Below, one piece after another: positions 13,075 through 24,265 of a DNA stretch of 64,000 bases. The first letter of the stretch is position 1; each line of letters opens with the position of its first letter. The position numbers were made by a program, and so were the translations under genes. The notes under the pieces are model-generated. The model was not told the origin of the DNA and ran no database searches. It was given only the letters and a program-made list of their open reading frames with translations. The DNA comes from Capra hircus (Eukaryota; Chordata; Mammalia; Artiodactyla; Bovidae). The DNA is taken from contig NC_030817.1 in the NCBI RefSeq assembly GCF_001704415.2, positions 33,863,550 to 33,927,549 on the forward strand. The letters run 5' to 3'.

Positions 13075-13264
13075 GAAAAAGGAACCCACCTTGCAGTGCA
13101 GGGGACGTGGATGCAATTCCTTGTGGGGGAACTAGGATCCCACATTCCGTGGAGTAACTAAACCCCTGGGCCACAACTAGAGAGTCTGTGCACTGCAATG
13201 AAGATCCTGTGCGCTGCAACTAACACCTGATGCCGCCAAATGTAAATAATAAATATTTTTAAAA
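13075..13264 (+). mobile_element. CHR-type SINE (5' head truncated)
   Basis: CACCTTGCAGTGCAGGGGAC, then GGAACTAGGATCCCACATTC, CCACAACTAGAGAGTCTGTG and an A-rich tail, in the order typical of the cetartiodactyl tRNA-derived CHR SINE. Directly follows the L1 end. Confidence 0.85.
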
Positions 13265-13870
13265 ACATGATCCCAGCTGTATCTGTTGTCACATGTATGA
13301 TATACATGCAGTAGAATCTCAATCAACAATCACTGTATGACCAGTTGACAGTCTAAAAGTGAAAAAAAAAAGGAATGAATAAATAATATAAATGCTAACT
13401 GAATGTGCCTGTGGAGATGTGCAAGCATATTTTTTCAGCAAATGTAAGTATGTTTGCTCTGTTTCATCTTTGGTTTGTATGAAATCTGTGATGCGGCCAT
13501 CTCTGTCATGACATTCATGCATTAAGCCCAAGAAGTCTTTCTAGGTGTATATTCTGGAAATAAATACTCTGTATGTAGGAATGAAAGATAATCGAACAGG
13601 GAGATTAGAAAAATAATAGTTTCTGCTGAAGACACAGACCTTCCTTTTGAAACTCGCTTTTGGTTCTTGGGCCAGTACCCGCTATGACTGTTGACCTAGA
13701 GAGTTCCAAGTTCTCCCAGAGGTCTGATGTAGAACTGAACTATGCACTATGAGTCACCACCACGCCCTGATGTGCAGCCCAAACAATTATGCTGCAGAAT
13801 TTTTTGCTAAGAAGAGCTCAAACTAATGGAAGTTTTCAAACTGACGGCCTTATTATAAAATTTTCTTTTT
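13265..13870. other. Unassigned DNA
   Basis: No repeat family or exon recognised. Confidence 0.4.
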
Positions 13871-13910
13871 TGAAGAAATGTTAACCATTGGACTGCCAGA
13901 GAAGTCCCTG
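13871..13910 (-). mobile_element. CHR SINE fragment (about 40 bp)
   Basis: GTTAACCATTGGACTGCCAG followed by AGAAGTCCCTG is the reverse complement of the CHR tRNA-like head. Confidence 0.7.
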
Positions 13911-15345
13911 AAAAAATTATTTATAAAAAAATTTCTAGGTACTTTATTAAAATTTAATGTAAATATACTTGTAAGTCTAATATTTACTCATAAGCTTAAC
14001 AACCTAGAGTAAAAAGAAAGACTTTTATAAGGCTGATATTAAAAATCAGAACAGAAAGAAAGATTTTAGGTACACATAATGAAAAGTCATCTCAAACTAC
14101 ACTCTCCGCCTCACATAAGGCTTAATAAAATGGATGATGCTCAAGAACATAAAAACACAACTGTTTTTATTGCTCACAACCTTCATTTCTGACTATTGGT
14201 TTTCATTGACTTACTGAATCTCCAAAGGAATAAATACAAGCAGGTGCAAAGAAAAAGGAAGTCTATTTATAGACCCCAAATGATGCCATGTGATTGAAAA
14301 TTGGGCCTAGAATCAAACTGGCCTAGAATGGTTGAATTTAAAGCAGGTGAGTCCAGGAGATTACCATATGAAGTTTTCATGGCCCTTTCTGCTCAATAAA
14401 GCAGCAAGGATTTTCTGAACTCCTCACTTCTGTGCCTTAAGACTCTTCTAAAACTTTGGTTTAATTTGAAAAACAGGAGTCAAATAAACCTTAGAAAAAT
14501 TATATAAACACACACACAAAAGTATCAACATAGAATGTTGTGGTGAAATCCAGGGTTAACAGGTAGAAATTAAACACAGTCTTATTCATTTTTTAAAATT
14601 TTGTGTCTTTGTTAGTTTCAGGAGGACAGAATACTGATAGTCACATGCAAATACAATTGGTGAATAACCCACAGAGTGAGTCTGCCTTTCCCATTGCACA
14701 TGCAGTGGGCCTGTCCAGACTTAATTCTGGCTCCACGCTGAATTACTATTCATATTTCCAACAAGGTAGAATTAAAAAAAAAAATTATCTCCGATGAATA
14801 AAGAACTCTTTAGATGGTTATTTAAAATGGGATAAATAAAATTGACATTTACATGATTAAAACAAGATTTTATATTACTACATCACCTAAGGTTAAATGG
14901 GCCAAAAAGGACCCCCTACTCATCCTCAACTTTAAAAGCCAAACAAGTCTGTTCTATTTACCCTAATTCTAAAATGCATATATTAGGAGAGGCTAGAAAA
15001 ATTAACACTGATATATCTGATCAGCAATTATTTGAAGCAACAGTTAGGCCAAAGGGCCTGAGGCTCAGCTCAACTCCACTCTGAGGATTCTAGAGCTTTT
15101 CATATTAAAGTAAGTAAAATGGACAGGGAACAAAAAGAAAAGAAAAACTTCTAAAACTCTTCCTCTAAGACCAAGCTTGTTGACCGGATCCTAATGAAAA
15201 CTAAAGTTAAAGATATAAGAGGTTACAAAATTGAGATCAAAGTGTATAAAATTGATATATTTAAATGAGCATGACTGAGCAACTAACAGTTTCACAGTTT
15301 GTATAAGATGGTTACATCTCTTTGGTTTAATTATATAATGGAATA
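13911..15345. other. Unassigned single-copy-looking DNA
   Basis: No interspersed repeat or exon recognised. The frame at 14603-14797 has no family signature. Confidence 0.4.
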
Positions 15346-15546
15346 GGGTCTTCCCCAGTGGTTCAGTGGTAAAGAATCCACCTGCCAAACAGGTTCAGTC
15401 CCTGGGTTGGGAAGATCCCCTAGAGAAGGAAATGGCAACCCACTCCAATATTCTTGCCGTGAAATCCCATGGACAGAGGAGCCTGGCGGGCTACAGTCCC
15501 TGATGTCGCAAAGAGTCGGGCACGACTTAGCAACTAAACAAGGACA
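15346..15546 (+). mobile_element. Bov-tA SINE
   Basis: tRNA-Glu-like head (GGGTCTTCCCCAGTGGTTCA, then GGTTCAGTCCCTGGG as box B), the CAACCCACTCCAATATTCTT body, and the end GTCGGGCACGACTTAGCAAC. Confidence 0.93.
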
Positions 15547-18199
15547 ATCACCACACTAAATACTTCTAAACTCCTTAAACTCCTGGACTTTGGGATTTTC
15601 ACTCCCTGTTCCTCATTAGGTCCTAGATGCCAGAGGCATGCCAAAATGAACCCGAGTGTTACCCAATCGTGCACAAAAGGGGGTTGGTTATTTCATCATG
15701 AGGAAGCAATCCATCAGGCCTGTTTCAGGCAAGGGAAAAGGCAGTGATAGAACAAGAGGTGTTCGTGGTGAAGTCCACAAGCATGTTCAAAAAAATCCCT
15801 TCTGTCTGCCAAAGGCCCCCCAATGTTGGAAGCATCAAATTCCACCAGCTTCAATCCAGCTATATTATATTTGAATCATAATCCTGAAATGTACATTGAT
15901 GCTGAAGAAGTCGCTTCTTCAAAACTTTCAGGCAACAATTAAGTATTCCATTGTCATGGCTCAATTAAATGGTTTGGCCTGAGAAAATTGGGGATTGTAA
16001 AGTGAGGATGGAATGTGCTTTGATCCTCTTTCCAGGGTTATTGTTTCATTAATAAATGAACATGTCATTTGTCTCACCAGAGGGAGCTCATGCCCTCCAG
16101 GCTTTTTTCCCTTTTTTGTTCAGGTTTTATAAAGATGAATTTCCAGTGCTCTGAAATACCATGGATTAGTAGTTAAGCCTGACAGCACTTCGGGGAGTAG
16201 CGAGCTTAAAGTGCCTCACACAGGTCTCCAAAGCACTTGTTTACTAATAGAGGAAATCAGCGACCGTCTGCAGCTGCTGATATCGTATTACCATTTGGAA
16301 AGACAGTAGCTGAGATAACAAATCACACAGTTTTAATAATTACTCCTGCATTCCCGGTTTTTGTTTCCTGCATAACTGTAAAGGCTGGATTTCTTCCAAA
16401 TAAACAGATAAAAACAGTATGGAACTTTTATCTTTTAATGATAATGACAACACATCATGTTTCACTAAAAGTTTCCTGCTGAATTTTTTCTGATTTCTAG
16501 AGTTTCAATAAAATGTAATTATACTTTATAATTCCACTCTTTTAATCTTCACTTCAAAAACTATTCATAGTGAGCAAGTTTGCCAGGCACCCAGAGTAGG
16601 GGGACAATCCGCCTAGACTCACCCATGTGGACCCGCTCTTGCATTCTGTCTTGGGGTAAACCTGTCATTGAAACCTCATCCTGTACATTGGCCTGCTTTG
16701 CATTCAAATTAATAGCTAGTTTAATTTGAATGTAAAACAGCTCCATTTATGCCATCACTTAAAAAAAAAAGAAGTAAGGTATTTGGCAATGAATGGATGT
16801 TTAAGATATGATACATTTGCAACACATTTTTAATCCTAAATTGAACCTATATTAGTATAGGGACATTTTAATATCAATAGATAAGTCATAAAAGAAGCCT
16901 TTAAAAAATCTGCATAGTAAATATGTGCTTTAGGGGTCAAAACTACTCCATTGTACAGATACAGTACAGGGTTTAGTTCATATGGTTGGCGCTGGGCATT
17001 TTCTGGCAAATCTGTGTATTGTTACATTTCTATAGTCTGAGAATGGCAATTGATTTTTAAAACACATGCTGCAACTTTATTTGCTCAGTAATTACATGGA
17101 CTTTATTTGGAGGTCAGTGAAAGAACAACTAAATAGGAAAATGAAGTCTTCCTCCCTTGTGCAATGAAACCATAAAAGTTGGCAGACAGAAAGGAATGCT
17201 AAACTTTTTCCCAGAGCTCTGAGTTTGGTTTCCACTGGTCCATGTTCCATTGGGTGATTAGAGAAAGCTTTTTTAAAGCCTTACTTCAGAATGATCTTAA
17301 TTGGTACAAGGTTGAGCCCTTTCTAGGAGGGGAGGGAAAAGGTTGAATAGCCTTTTCAAGTCACATGAAAGTTTCTAGGATGAATGTACGATAATTAGAT
17401 TAATAAGTAGCTTAATTTATCACAGCTGAGGATTTCAACAGCCACACATTAGAGCAAGAAAAAAAGATTAGTGTGATTCTAGTTTGTAAAAAAAAAAAAA
17501 TTGTACTGAAACTTGATTAACCTTAAACACAAAGTGCCTTTCTTCCTTAGTCTAAATGTCTGAAGCAGGGAGGGTGAGTGGAGTGGGGAAGTGGGAGAGA
17601 GGACCTGAAATAATCAGAAAAGTCTTAATTTATTCCTTTCTGTCTCCCAGTTAATGAACGGTATCAGGATTGCTTGAACCAAGTTTTCCCTTTACTGTTT
17701 CTTATCCTTAAAATAATGGGTTAGGCCTAAGCCTGTAAAATCTTAAATTATGTTGCCCACCTACATCATAGAGATAAGTCTTTTCTGATGTGTAATTTGT
17801 CATAAACAGATTCTCCTGTTTTCACTGAAAAAAGAAAGGAGTAATGTGGTGGGGAGAAGAATGGGATTTGGAGGAGATCATAATTCCAGTTAGTATGTGG
17901 TGGGAACATCAAGGCTTAGATTGTTGGATATTTCCAAGAGTTATCTCAGAGCTGTAAAACCTGAATTTAGTCCCATGCCTTCAAAAATCATGTTCCCCAA
18001 ACAAAGGTCAGCATAAGTTAAGAAAAGAAGTATTCACTGCTAAATCCTGCTGAATCAAAACAATTATTATGAAAGCAAGAATACCTGACACAAATAGTGC
18101 TAAAAAATCAAATAGGAACTGACACACAAAAATAGGCCCATTGGGAGTCTTTTTCTCCATCTCCTCCACATATGCACAATAAAATATTTTGACAAAAAG
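15547..18199. other. Unassigned DNA, no repeat recognised
   Basis: About 2.6 kb without a recognisable mobile element. Frames at 15656-15874 and 16237-16482 show no domain. The block around 16130-16400 is less AT-rich than its surroundings and could be a conserved non-coding element; that is inference only. Confidence 0.4.
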
Positions 18200-18837
18200 T
18201 GGAATCTGCTGGACCATCTGATGGTCATATCCAACAGGGGTGGGCTAACATCAGATTTGATTAACCTTCAACTTCCTGACTCCTGTCTAGCTACCAGCGA
18301 AACTTCAGCACTGTGTGGAACAAAGCCGCTGGCATCAGCGTCGGATTCGCAGTGGAAGAGCCTGGAGCGTGAATCTATGGTACCTGTCAACACTCCCCCG
18401 TCATCGTGATGGGGAGGCCAGCTAATGTGAGCCCAGCGGTGGATTGGTGCATGGGGCACTGCCCCTGTGGCTTCGAGAGAGGGTGTGAGGGCTGGATGTG
18501 GGCAGGCAGTGGGGACACCCCCAAACTGGAGGGAAAAAATACAAACCTAAAGTGCCAGACGACCTCAGGATGGCACTACCTCTAATGAACCAAAATCACT
18601 GTGCCTCTGAAACTTACACAGGAGAGTTCTGACAGAGCTGCAGGTGTGGTTCCAGCTAAAATGTTGGAAAGTTACCTGTGGCCCAGCTTGACAGACGAGG
18701 GCAATGCCAAGGGCGCTCATGCACTAGTCTGTGTGAGAAGTTCGGAAATGGAGCCAGTGCCCAGGGTGAGTCCATATCCACCATGGAAGTCTTCTCAGAG
18801 CACCTCTCTTCTGCTGGCATGAAGAGAAGCTTTAAAT
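18200..18837. other. GC- and CpG-richer block of unknown origin
   Basis: About 640 bases clearly richer in G+C and CpG than their neighbours, for example GCATCAGCGTCGGATTCGCA and CACTCCCCCGTCATCGTGA. It ends next to a T-rich run at about 18838-18849. Six-frame reading gives several short open frames (18221-18409, 18601-18822 and 18678-18899 on +, 18268-18459 on -). None matches a family I know, and all are interrupted. It could be a decayed processed pseudogene, an ERV fragment or a retained regulatory element. I cannot choose between these. Confidence 0.45.
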
Positions 18838-18849
18838 TTTTTTTTTTTA

Positions 18850-19575
18850 ATCATATAATGAACAACAATATCACATTATTTCAAAATACTGAGATTTAGA
18901 ACATCAATGTAATTATGGACTCTGAGTAAACTTGGAAAACCAAAGCACAGTTAAGCCAGCAGCCAGAACCTGCAAGTGTGCTTTTATCTGAAATGGATAT
19001 CTCATTACTGGTTAACATTATTTAGTTAGGAGGAGATATGACCTCTAATTTGCCTTTAAATGATTAATTTGGTGTTTAAATAAGTGTCTTTTATTTAATA
19101 ATGTTTTCTTCAACCAATTCACTTATGTCAATAAACTCTTTGTTTAACCTTCTTAAAGGAAACATTTTCTCTGCTCAGAGGCAATTAATGAGCTATCAAA
19201 TAAATAGTTACAGGAAAATGAACTAAAATTAAGGCCTGTCCAGGACAGCAAATGTGCTTTAATCAATGAAGTAAGAACTATATGTTACTGTCCACTGCAC
19301 CATAAGAAGTCTATATATTCTGTCATCTGCCCATCCGTCCCCTTTCTGTCAGAGTTCATGGCAGAAGCAACTCACACAGTAAAACTTGCTGATGTGGGAA
19401 CATCTCATACACAGTAAGAGGCATTTTCTCTTGAGTGCTGTTTCTTTAAGTTTGGTGAAAACAATTATACATCTTCAATCTGGTGATGAGTTGTCATTTT
19501 TTCAATAAGAAATTAAGGGAAACAGAAAACATATGCCATATTAATAGAACATATAACAATGTTGATATTATATTG
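18850..19575. other. Unassigned AT-rich DNA
   Basis: No repeat or exon recognised. Confidence 0.4.
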
Positions 19576-19585
19576 ATTAATATCA

Positions 19586-20687
19586 ATAATATCAATTTTA
19601 TTGAAGGATAATTGATTTATAGTGTTGGGTTAGTTAGTTTCCGGTGCACAGCAAAGTGATTCAGTTACACATATATATACATAATATTTTCCATCATGTT
19701 TTATTACAAGATACTGAAGATAGTTCTCTGTGCTATACAGTAGGACCTTGTTGGTTATCTAAAAAGGTGAAAGAGTTATACAATTTGAAGAGAAACCACA
19801 GTGTACATCTATTTGATATATAGTAGTTTGCATATGCCAATTCCAAAGTCCTAGTTTATCTCTCTCCTACCATCTCCCCCCTTTGGTAACCATGAGTTTG
19901 TTCTCTATGTCTCTGAGTCTGTTTCTGTTTCTCAAACAAGTTCATTTGTGTGATATTTTAGATTCCACATATCAGTTCAGTTCAGTCACTCAGTTGTGTC
20001 TGACTCTTTGTGACCCCATGGACTGCAGCACGCCAGGCTTCACTACCCATCACCAACTCCTGGAGCTTGCTCAAACTCATGTACATCAAGTCGGTGATGT
20101 CATCCAACCATCTCATTCTCTGTCATTCCCTTCTCCTCCTGTCTTCAACCTTGCCAAGCGTCAGGGTCCTTTCCAGTGAGTCAGTTCTTTGCATCAGGTG
20201 GCCAAAGTTGGAGCTTGAGCTTCAGCATCAGTCCTTCCAATGAATACTCAGAATTGATTTCCTTTAGGATTGACTTGTTTGATCTCCTTGCAGTCCAAGG
20301 GACTCTCAAGAGTCTTCTCCAACAACATAGTATAAGTGATATCATATAATATTTGTCTTTCTCTTTCTGACTTACTTCACTAAGTATGATAATCTCTGGG
20401 TCCATCTCTGTTGCTGAAAATGACATTGTTTCCTTTTCATGGCTGAGTAGTCTTCCATTGTGTATATATACCACAGCTTCTTTATCTGTTCATCTATTGA
20501 TGGACATTTAGTTTGCTTCCATGTCCTGGCTATTGTAAACAGTGTTGCTATGAACATTAGGGTGCCTGTATCTTTTTGAATTATGGGTCTCTCTGGATAT
20601 ATTCCCAGGACTGAAATTTTCAGATCATATGGCAACTCTATTTTTAGTCTTCTAAGGAATCTCCATACTGTTTTCATAGTGGCTGCA
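19586..20687 (-). mobile_element. L1 (artiodactyl/laurasiatherian), 5'-truncated, split by BovB
   Basis: Reverse complement of an L1 3' end. The 3' UTR (AGCAAAGTGATTCAGTTACA, CTGTGCTATACAGTAGGACC) is at 19595-19972. After a BovB insertion it resumes at 20328 with TATAAGTGATATCATATAAT and the C-terminal ORF2 region up to GGCTGCACCAAT. The minus-strand frame around 20372-20719 reads ORF2-like LPYDLKISVLGI and YTMEDYSAMKRK. Flanking duplication ATTAATATCA at 19576-19585 and 20842-20851. Confidence 0.88.
19973..20327 (-). mobile_element. BovB LINE 3' fragment inserted in the L1
   Basis: Starts with CAGTTCAGTTCAGTCACTCA (reverse complement of the BovB 3' terminus) and runs to GTCTTCTCCAACA. The L1 reading CCACATAT|AAGTGATATC is interrupted exactly here. 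ACATAT on the left and ACATAG on the right look like a short target-site duplication. Confidence 0.9.
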
Positions 20688-20695
20688 CCAATATT

Positions 20696-20834
20696 TAGAG
20701 AAGGGAAATGGCAACCCACTCCAGTGTTCTTGCCTGGAGAATCCCAGGGACGGCGGAGCCTGGTGGGCTGCCATCTATGGGGTCACACAGAGTCAGACAC
20801 GACTGAAGTGACTTAGCAGCAGCAGCAGCAGCAG
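20696..20834 (+). mobile_element. Bov-A SINE monomer at the L1 5' junction
   Basis: GAGAAGGGAAATGGCAACCC through GTCAGACACGACTGAAGTGA and an AGC microsatellite tail. Flanking CACCAATATT (20686-20695) and CATCAATATT (20835-20844) form a 10-base duplication with one mismatch. The SINE sits across the L1 5' end and its target-site duplication. Confidence 0.92.
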
Positions 20835-20851
20835 CATCAATATTAATATCA

Positions 20852-21280
20852 GAGTGTCAGATAGTATCTTTTTCAGTCTTGGGGACATAAAAGTGTATCA
20901 TGGATAACTTAGCTTACCATTTTTCAGGTAACATTTTAAAACCTAGTTTTTTCTAGATAGTTTTCTATAGTATTCAAAGGCATTTTATTTTGGGGGATAT
21001 TAACAGAGTTAAAAGCTGTCAAATTTAGTATAGCTTTCTACAGTATGTGACAAACAATTAAAAAAAAATTTGATCAGTAGTAAAAATCATCAACATTATT
21101 TTTAAATTCAGTTTTTTCTAACAGGAGTAAATGAATCACCAAAATCTCTCATTCTCAGAAGAGAAACACACTGATTGTGGCAGGGACTGCTGTCCATCCC
21201 CTAATAATCATGCCCCTTTTTTCCATAGTTATGGATTTTTGCCCCAGGGCACACAGCCATCAGAAAATACAGATGACAGT
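20852..21280. other. Unassigned DNA
   Basis: No repeat or exon recognised. Confidence 0.4.
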
Positions 21281-21943
21281 AAAAAGGCTGGCTTAAATCT
21301 CAAAATCAAAAAACTAACGTCATGGCATCTGGTACCATGACTTCATGGAAAATAGAAGAAGAAAATGCAGAAACAATGGCAGCTTTTATTTTCTTGGGAT
21401 CCAAAATCACTGCGGATGTTGAATGCAGCCATGAAATTAAAAGACATTTACTCCTTGGAAGGAAAGCTACAACAAACTTAAACAGCATATTACAAAGCAA
21501 AGACATCACTTTGCCAACAAAGGTCTGTCTAGTGAAAGCTTTGGTTTTTCCAGTAGCCGTGTATGGATGTGAGAGTTGGACCATAAAGAAAGCTGAGTGC
21601 AGAAGAATTGATGCTTTTGAACTGTGGTGCTGGAGAAGACTTTTTAGAGTCCCTTGGACTGCAAGATCAAACCAGTCAATCCTAAAGGAAATCAGTCCTG
21701 ATGCTGAAGCTGAAGCTCCGATACTTTGGCTACCTGATGCGAACTAGCTCATTGGAAAAGACCCTGATGCTGGGAAAGATTGAGAGCAGAAGGAGAAAAG
21801 GGTAACAGAGGATGAGATGGTTAAATGGCATCACTGACTCAATGGACATGAGCTTGAGCAAACTCTGGGAGATAGTGAAGGACAGGGAACCCTGGCATGC
21901 TGCAGTTCATGGGATCACAGAGTCAGACATGACTGAGTGACTG
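21281..21943 (+). mobile_element. BovB LINE, 3' part (older copy)
   Basis: Diverged BovB 3' end. The frame at 21322-21747 (141 codons) keeps the polyprotein C-terminal region: FIFLGSKITADVECSHEIK, then YGCESWTIKKAECRRIDAFE and WCWRRLFRVPW. The 5' edge starts at AAAAAGGCTGGCTTAAA, the same consensus position as the copy near 1.1 kb. The 3' end GTCAGACATGACTGAGTGAC is typical. The open frame is the relic of a truncated LINE, not a host gene. Confidence 0.92.
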
Positions 21944-22309
21944 AACAAAAACACAATCCTCCTCATAACTGCTGCCTGCAGCCACAGACTCAATTCTGGC
22001 CAAGTTGAGGTGAGTGGAAGAGCCTTTAACACCAATTAAAGAGTGTTTAACAGCTTCCTGGAATAGGGTTGCCAACTCAACTTCTTTGTGAGAGAAAAAT
22101 GAGCTTCTATCTTATTTAAAGCCCTGTGTTGTCAGCTAAACCTACATCTTAACTAATGCACTAAGACTAGATATAAAATGAATAGAAACTTATGTACTGC
22201 CTGTGCCATGTTAAACTACCCAATAAGTCTGTCTCTCTTCTCTCTCTCTGTTTTAAATTACTCTTTTTCTTTTTAAATTACTCTTCCCTAAAATACACTT
22301 CTGATTGAG
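21944..22309. other. Unassigned DNA
   Basis: No repeat or exon recognised. Confidence 0.4.
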
Positions 22310-22990
22310 ACTCCTTCAAAACTTTTTGGATCGCTCCCCATTGCATTCGGAACTAAGGACAATCCTTCACTAGATATTCAACACTCCACGATTTTCTGAG
22401 CCTCCACTACTCATATACTTTCATACACTTCTTCCTACCTTCTCTGACAATGCTAGATAATCGCACTTTGGGGGCCATGCCTGCCCTTCCTCTCTGCCAG
22501 TGCAAGTCTTACCCACTAAAGTGAAAAAGACTAGTATCATTTGAGGGAGGACTTTGGTATCAAATGGACCCCATTGGAAGCCATGGGTCCTCATACAACA
22601 TCCTCTGACTCTCCCTCCTAGCATTTCTCACAGCTTGTTATTGCACACTTGACCACTCTCTGACTTCCTATTGCTTCCCTGGTGGCTCAGCTGGTGAAGA
22701 ATCCACCTACAATGCAGGAGACCTGGGCTCAATTCCTGGGTTGGGAAGGTCCCCTGGAGAAGGGAACGGCTACCCACTCCAGTATTCTGGCCTGGAGAAC
22801 TCCATGGACTGTAAGTCCATAGGGTCACAAAGAGTCAGACATGACTGAGTGACTTTCACTGGCTCGCTGTTAGACCATAAGCTCCACATGGGCAGGGATG
22901 AAGTCTAATTGTCTCATCATTTTATCTGTAGGAGTAGCACAGTGCCTGGCAATTGACAAATAATAAATATTTGTTGAGTGAATGGATAAA
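22310..22990 (+). mobile_element. L2 LINE 3' end, split by a SINE
   Basis: Ancient L2 3' region: CTCCCCATTGCATTCGGAAC, ATATTCAACACTCCACGATT, then after a SINE (22673-22858) the terminal part TAAGCTCCACATGGGCAGGG, GCACAGTGCCTGGCA and AATAAATATTTGTTGAGTGA. Confidence 0.75.
22673..22858 (+). mobile_element. Bov-tA SINE inserted in L2
   Basis: GCTTCCCTGGTGGCTCAGCT head, TCAATTCCTGGGTTGGGAAG, then GTCAGACATGACTGAGTGAC end. L2 sequence flanks it on both sides. Confidence 0.93.
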
Positions 22991-22994
22991 CATC

Positions 22995-23130
22995 TCCGAA
23001 TCTTTTTCACTTATTGAATGAGGCTAATAATATCTAACTCACAGAGTTGTTGCTAGAAATAAATGAGAAAATAAAATAAATAATGAGTGTCCAAAGACTG
23101 ACCCATAGTACCTATTCAGTAAATGAGAAG
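22995..23130 (+). mobile_element. MIR SINE (3' half)
   Basis: TGAATGAGGCTAATAATATC, CTCACAGAGTTGTTGCTAG and AATAAATGAGAAAATA fit the MIR 3' half. Confidence 0.65.
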
Positions 23131-23245
23131 TAATATTGTGCAGTGATTCACAGCATGAACTTTCAAGTTAGACCTACCTGGACACAGCTTTAGCCAGGTA
23201 CCTGTTGGATGATATTGGACATTATCTTTTCTAGTCTTTCATTTC
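23131..23245 (+). mobile_element. MIR SINE (5' half)
   Basis: CAGTGATTCACAGCATGAAC, then TTAGACCTACCTGGACACAG, fit the 5' half of a second, diverged MIR. Confidence 0.5.
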
Positions 23246-23330
23246 TTCCTTTTAAAGCTGATATGGAATTTACCTGGTATTATTGCTGAATGTATTAAAG
23301 CTGAACACCATTGTGCTTATCACAATAAGT

Positions 23331-23524
23331 GAAGGTGAAAGTCACTCAGTCATGTCCGACTCTTTGCGACCCCATGGACTATACAGTCCATGGAATTTTC
23401 TAGGCCAGAATACTGGAGTGGGTACCCTTTGCCTTCTTCAGGGAATCTTCCCAACCCAGGGATCAAATGCAGGTCTCCCACATTGCAGGCGGATTCTTTA
23501 CCAGCTGAGCCACCAGGGAAGCCC
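23331..23524 (-). mobile_element. Bov-tA SINE
   Basis: Reverse orientation: GTCACTCAGTCATGTCCGAC start and GAGCCACCAGGGAAGCCC end (reverse complement of the tRNA-Glu-like head). Confidence 0.93.
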
Positions 23525-23601
23525 AGGATATGTAAGCTTACCACAATATGTGTTACCTAGTAAACATTCACAAGTGGTATCTGTTGCTACCCATCACTCA
23601 T

Positions 23602-23850
23602 CTAATCATTTATTTGTACAGCAGATTTTTTATTGACTAAATACTATGTAGCAGACACTGGGCTTCATGCTGGGAATACATTTGGGAACAAAGCAGAGGG
23701 ACCATGGGGCCCACCTCTTGAAATTTATAGCTCGGTGAGGCAGACCACTAAACACATAAACATGTCAATACATATATAAGTATTGGCTGTAAGTAACTTC
23801 TAAGGAAGAAAGGACAGAGTGCTCTGAGAAAGATTCTGGGTTTGCAGAAA
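23602..23850 (-). mobile_element. L2 LINE 3' end
   Basis: AATCATTTATTTGTACAGCA, then AATACTATGTAGCAGACACT, GGGCTTCATGCTGGGAATAC and CTAAACACATAAACATG match the reverse complement of the L2 3' end. Confidence 0.6.
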
Positions 23851-23854
23851 TAGC

Positions 23855-24265
23855 TACTCTTCATGAACCAGCTCAAATGGCTACAGCTCCATGTAAACCA
23901 CCTTGTCTCTTCCCACCCTCTGCCAATTATACAGACTTTCTCCTTCATTCAAACCATATATTACATTATACTTTTATTATGACATTTCCTTTACTCTTTT
24001 ACTTGTTTATTTTTACTCATAAGAATAGCTAATGAGGGACTTCCCTGGTGGTCCAGTGGTTAAGAATCTACCTTCCAGTGGGAAAGGGTACCCACTCCAG
24101 GGACACGGATTCAACCCCTGGTCAGAAAACTAAAGTCCCACATGCCACAGGGCAACAATAAAGTCTATTTTTACCCACTTCTACGGTACCTGTAGATCTA
24201 AAAGGGTTCCTGGCACAAATTAAGAGCTCCAGCAATACTTGTGGAATTGAAATAAATTGTACTAT
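23855..24265 (+). mobile_element. L2 LINE fragment split by a CHR SINE
   Basis: AACCAGCTCAAATGGCTACA and CACCTTGTCTCTTCCCACCC before the SINE; GTTCCTGGCACAAATTAAGA and ATACTTGTGGAATTGAA after it. Diverged, so the family call is tentative. Confidence 0.45.
24036..24165 (+). mobile_element. CHR-type SINE (3'-truncated)
   Basis: GGGACTTCCCTGGTGGTCCA and GTGGTTAAGAATCTACC head, CCCACATGCCACAGGGCAAC body. Confidence 0.88.

Noticed and set aside
15346..15420. tRNA-Glu-like sequence with box A/B (also in the other Bov-tA SINEs)
   Set aside because: It is the tRNA-derived head of a SINE, without a complete cloverleaf.
15630..15900. Possible processed pseudogene
   Set aside because: No recognisable parent protein, no poly-A tail and no target-site duplication.
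21322..21747. 141-codon open frame that could be called a gene
   Set aside because: It is the BovB C-terminal polyprotein in a truncated, diverged LINE.
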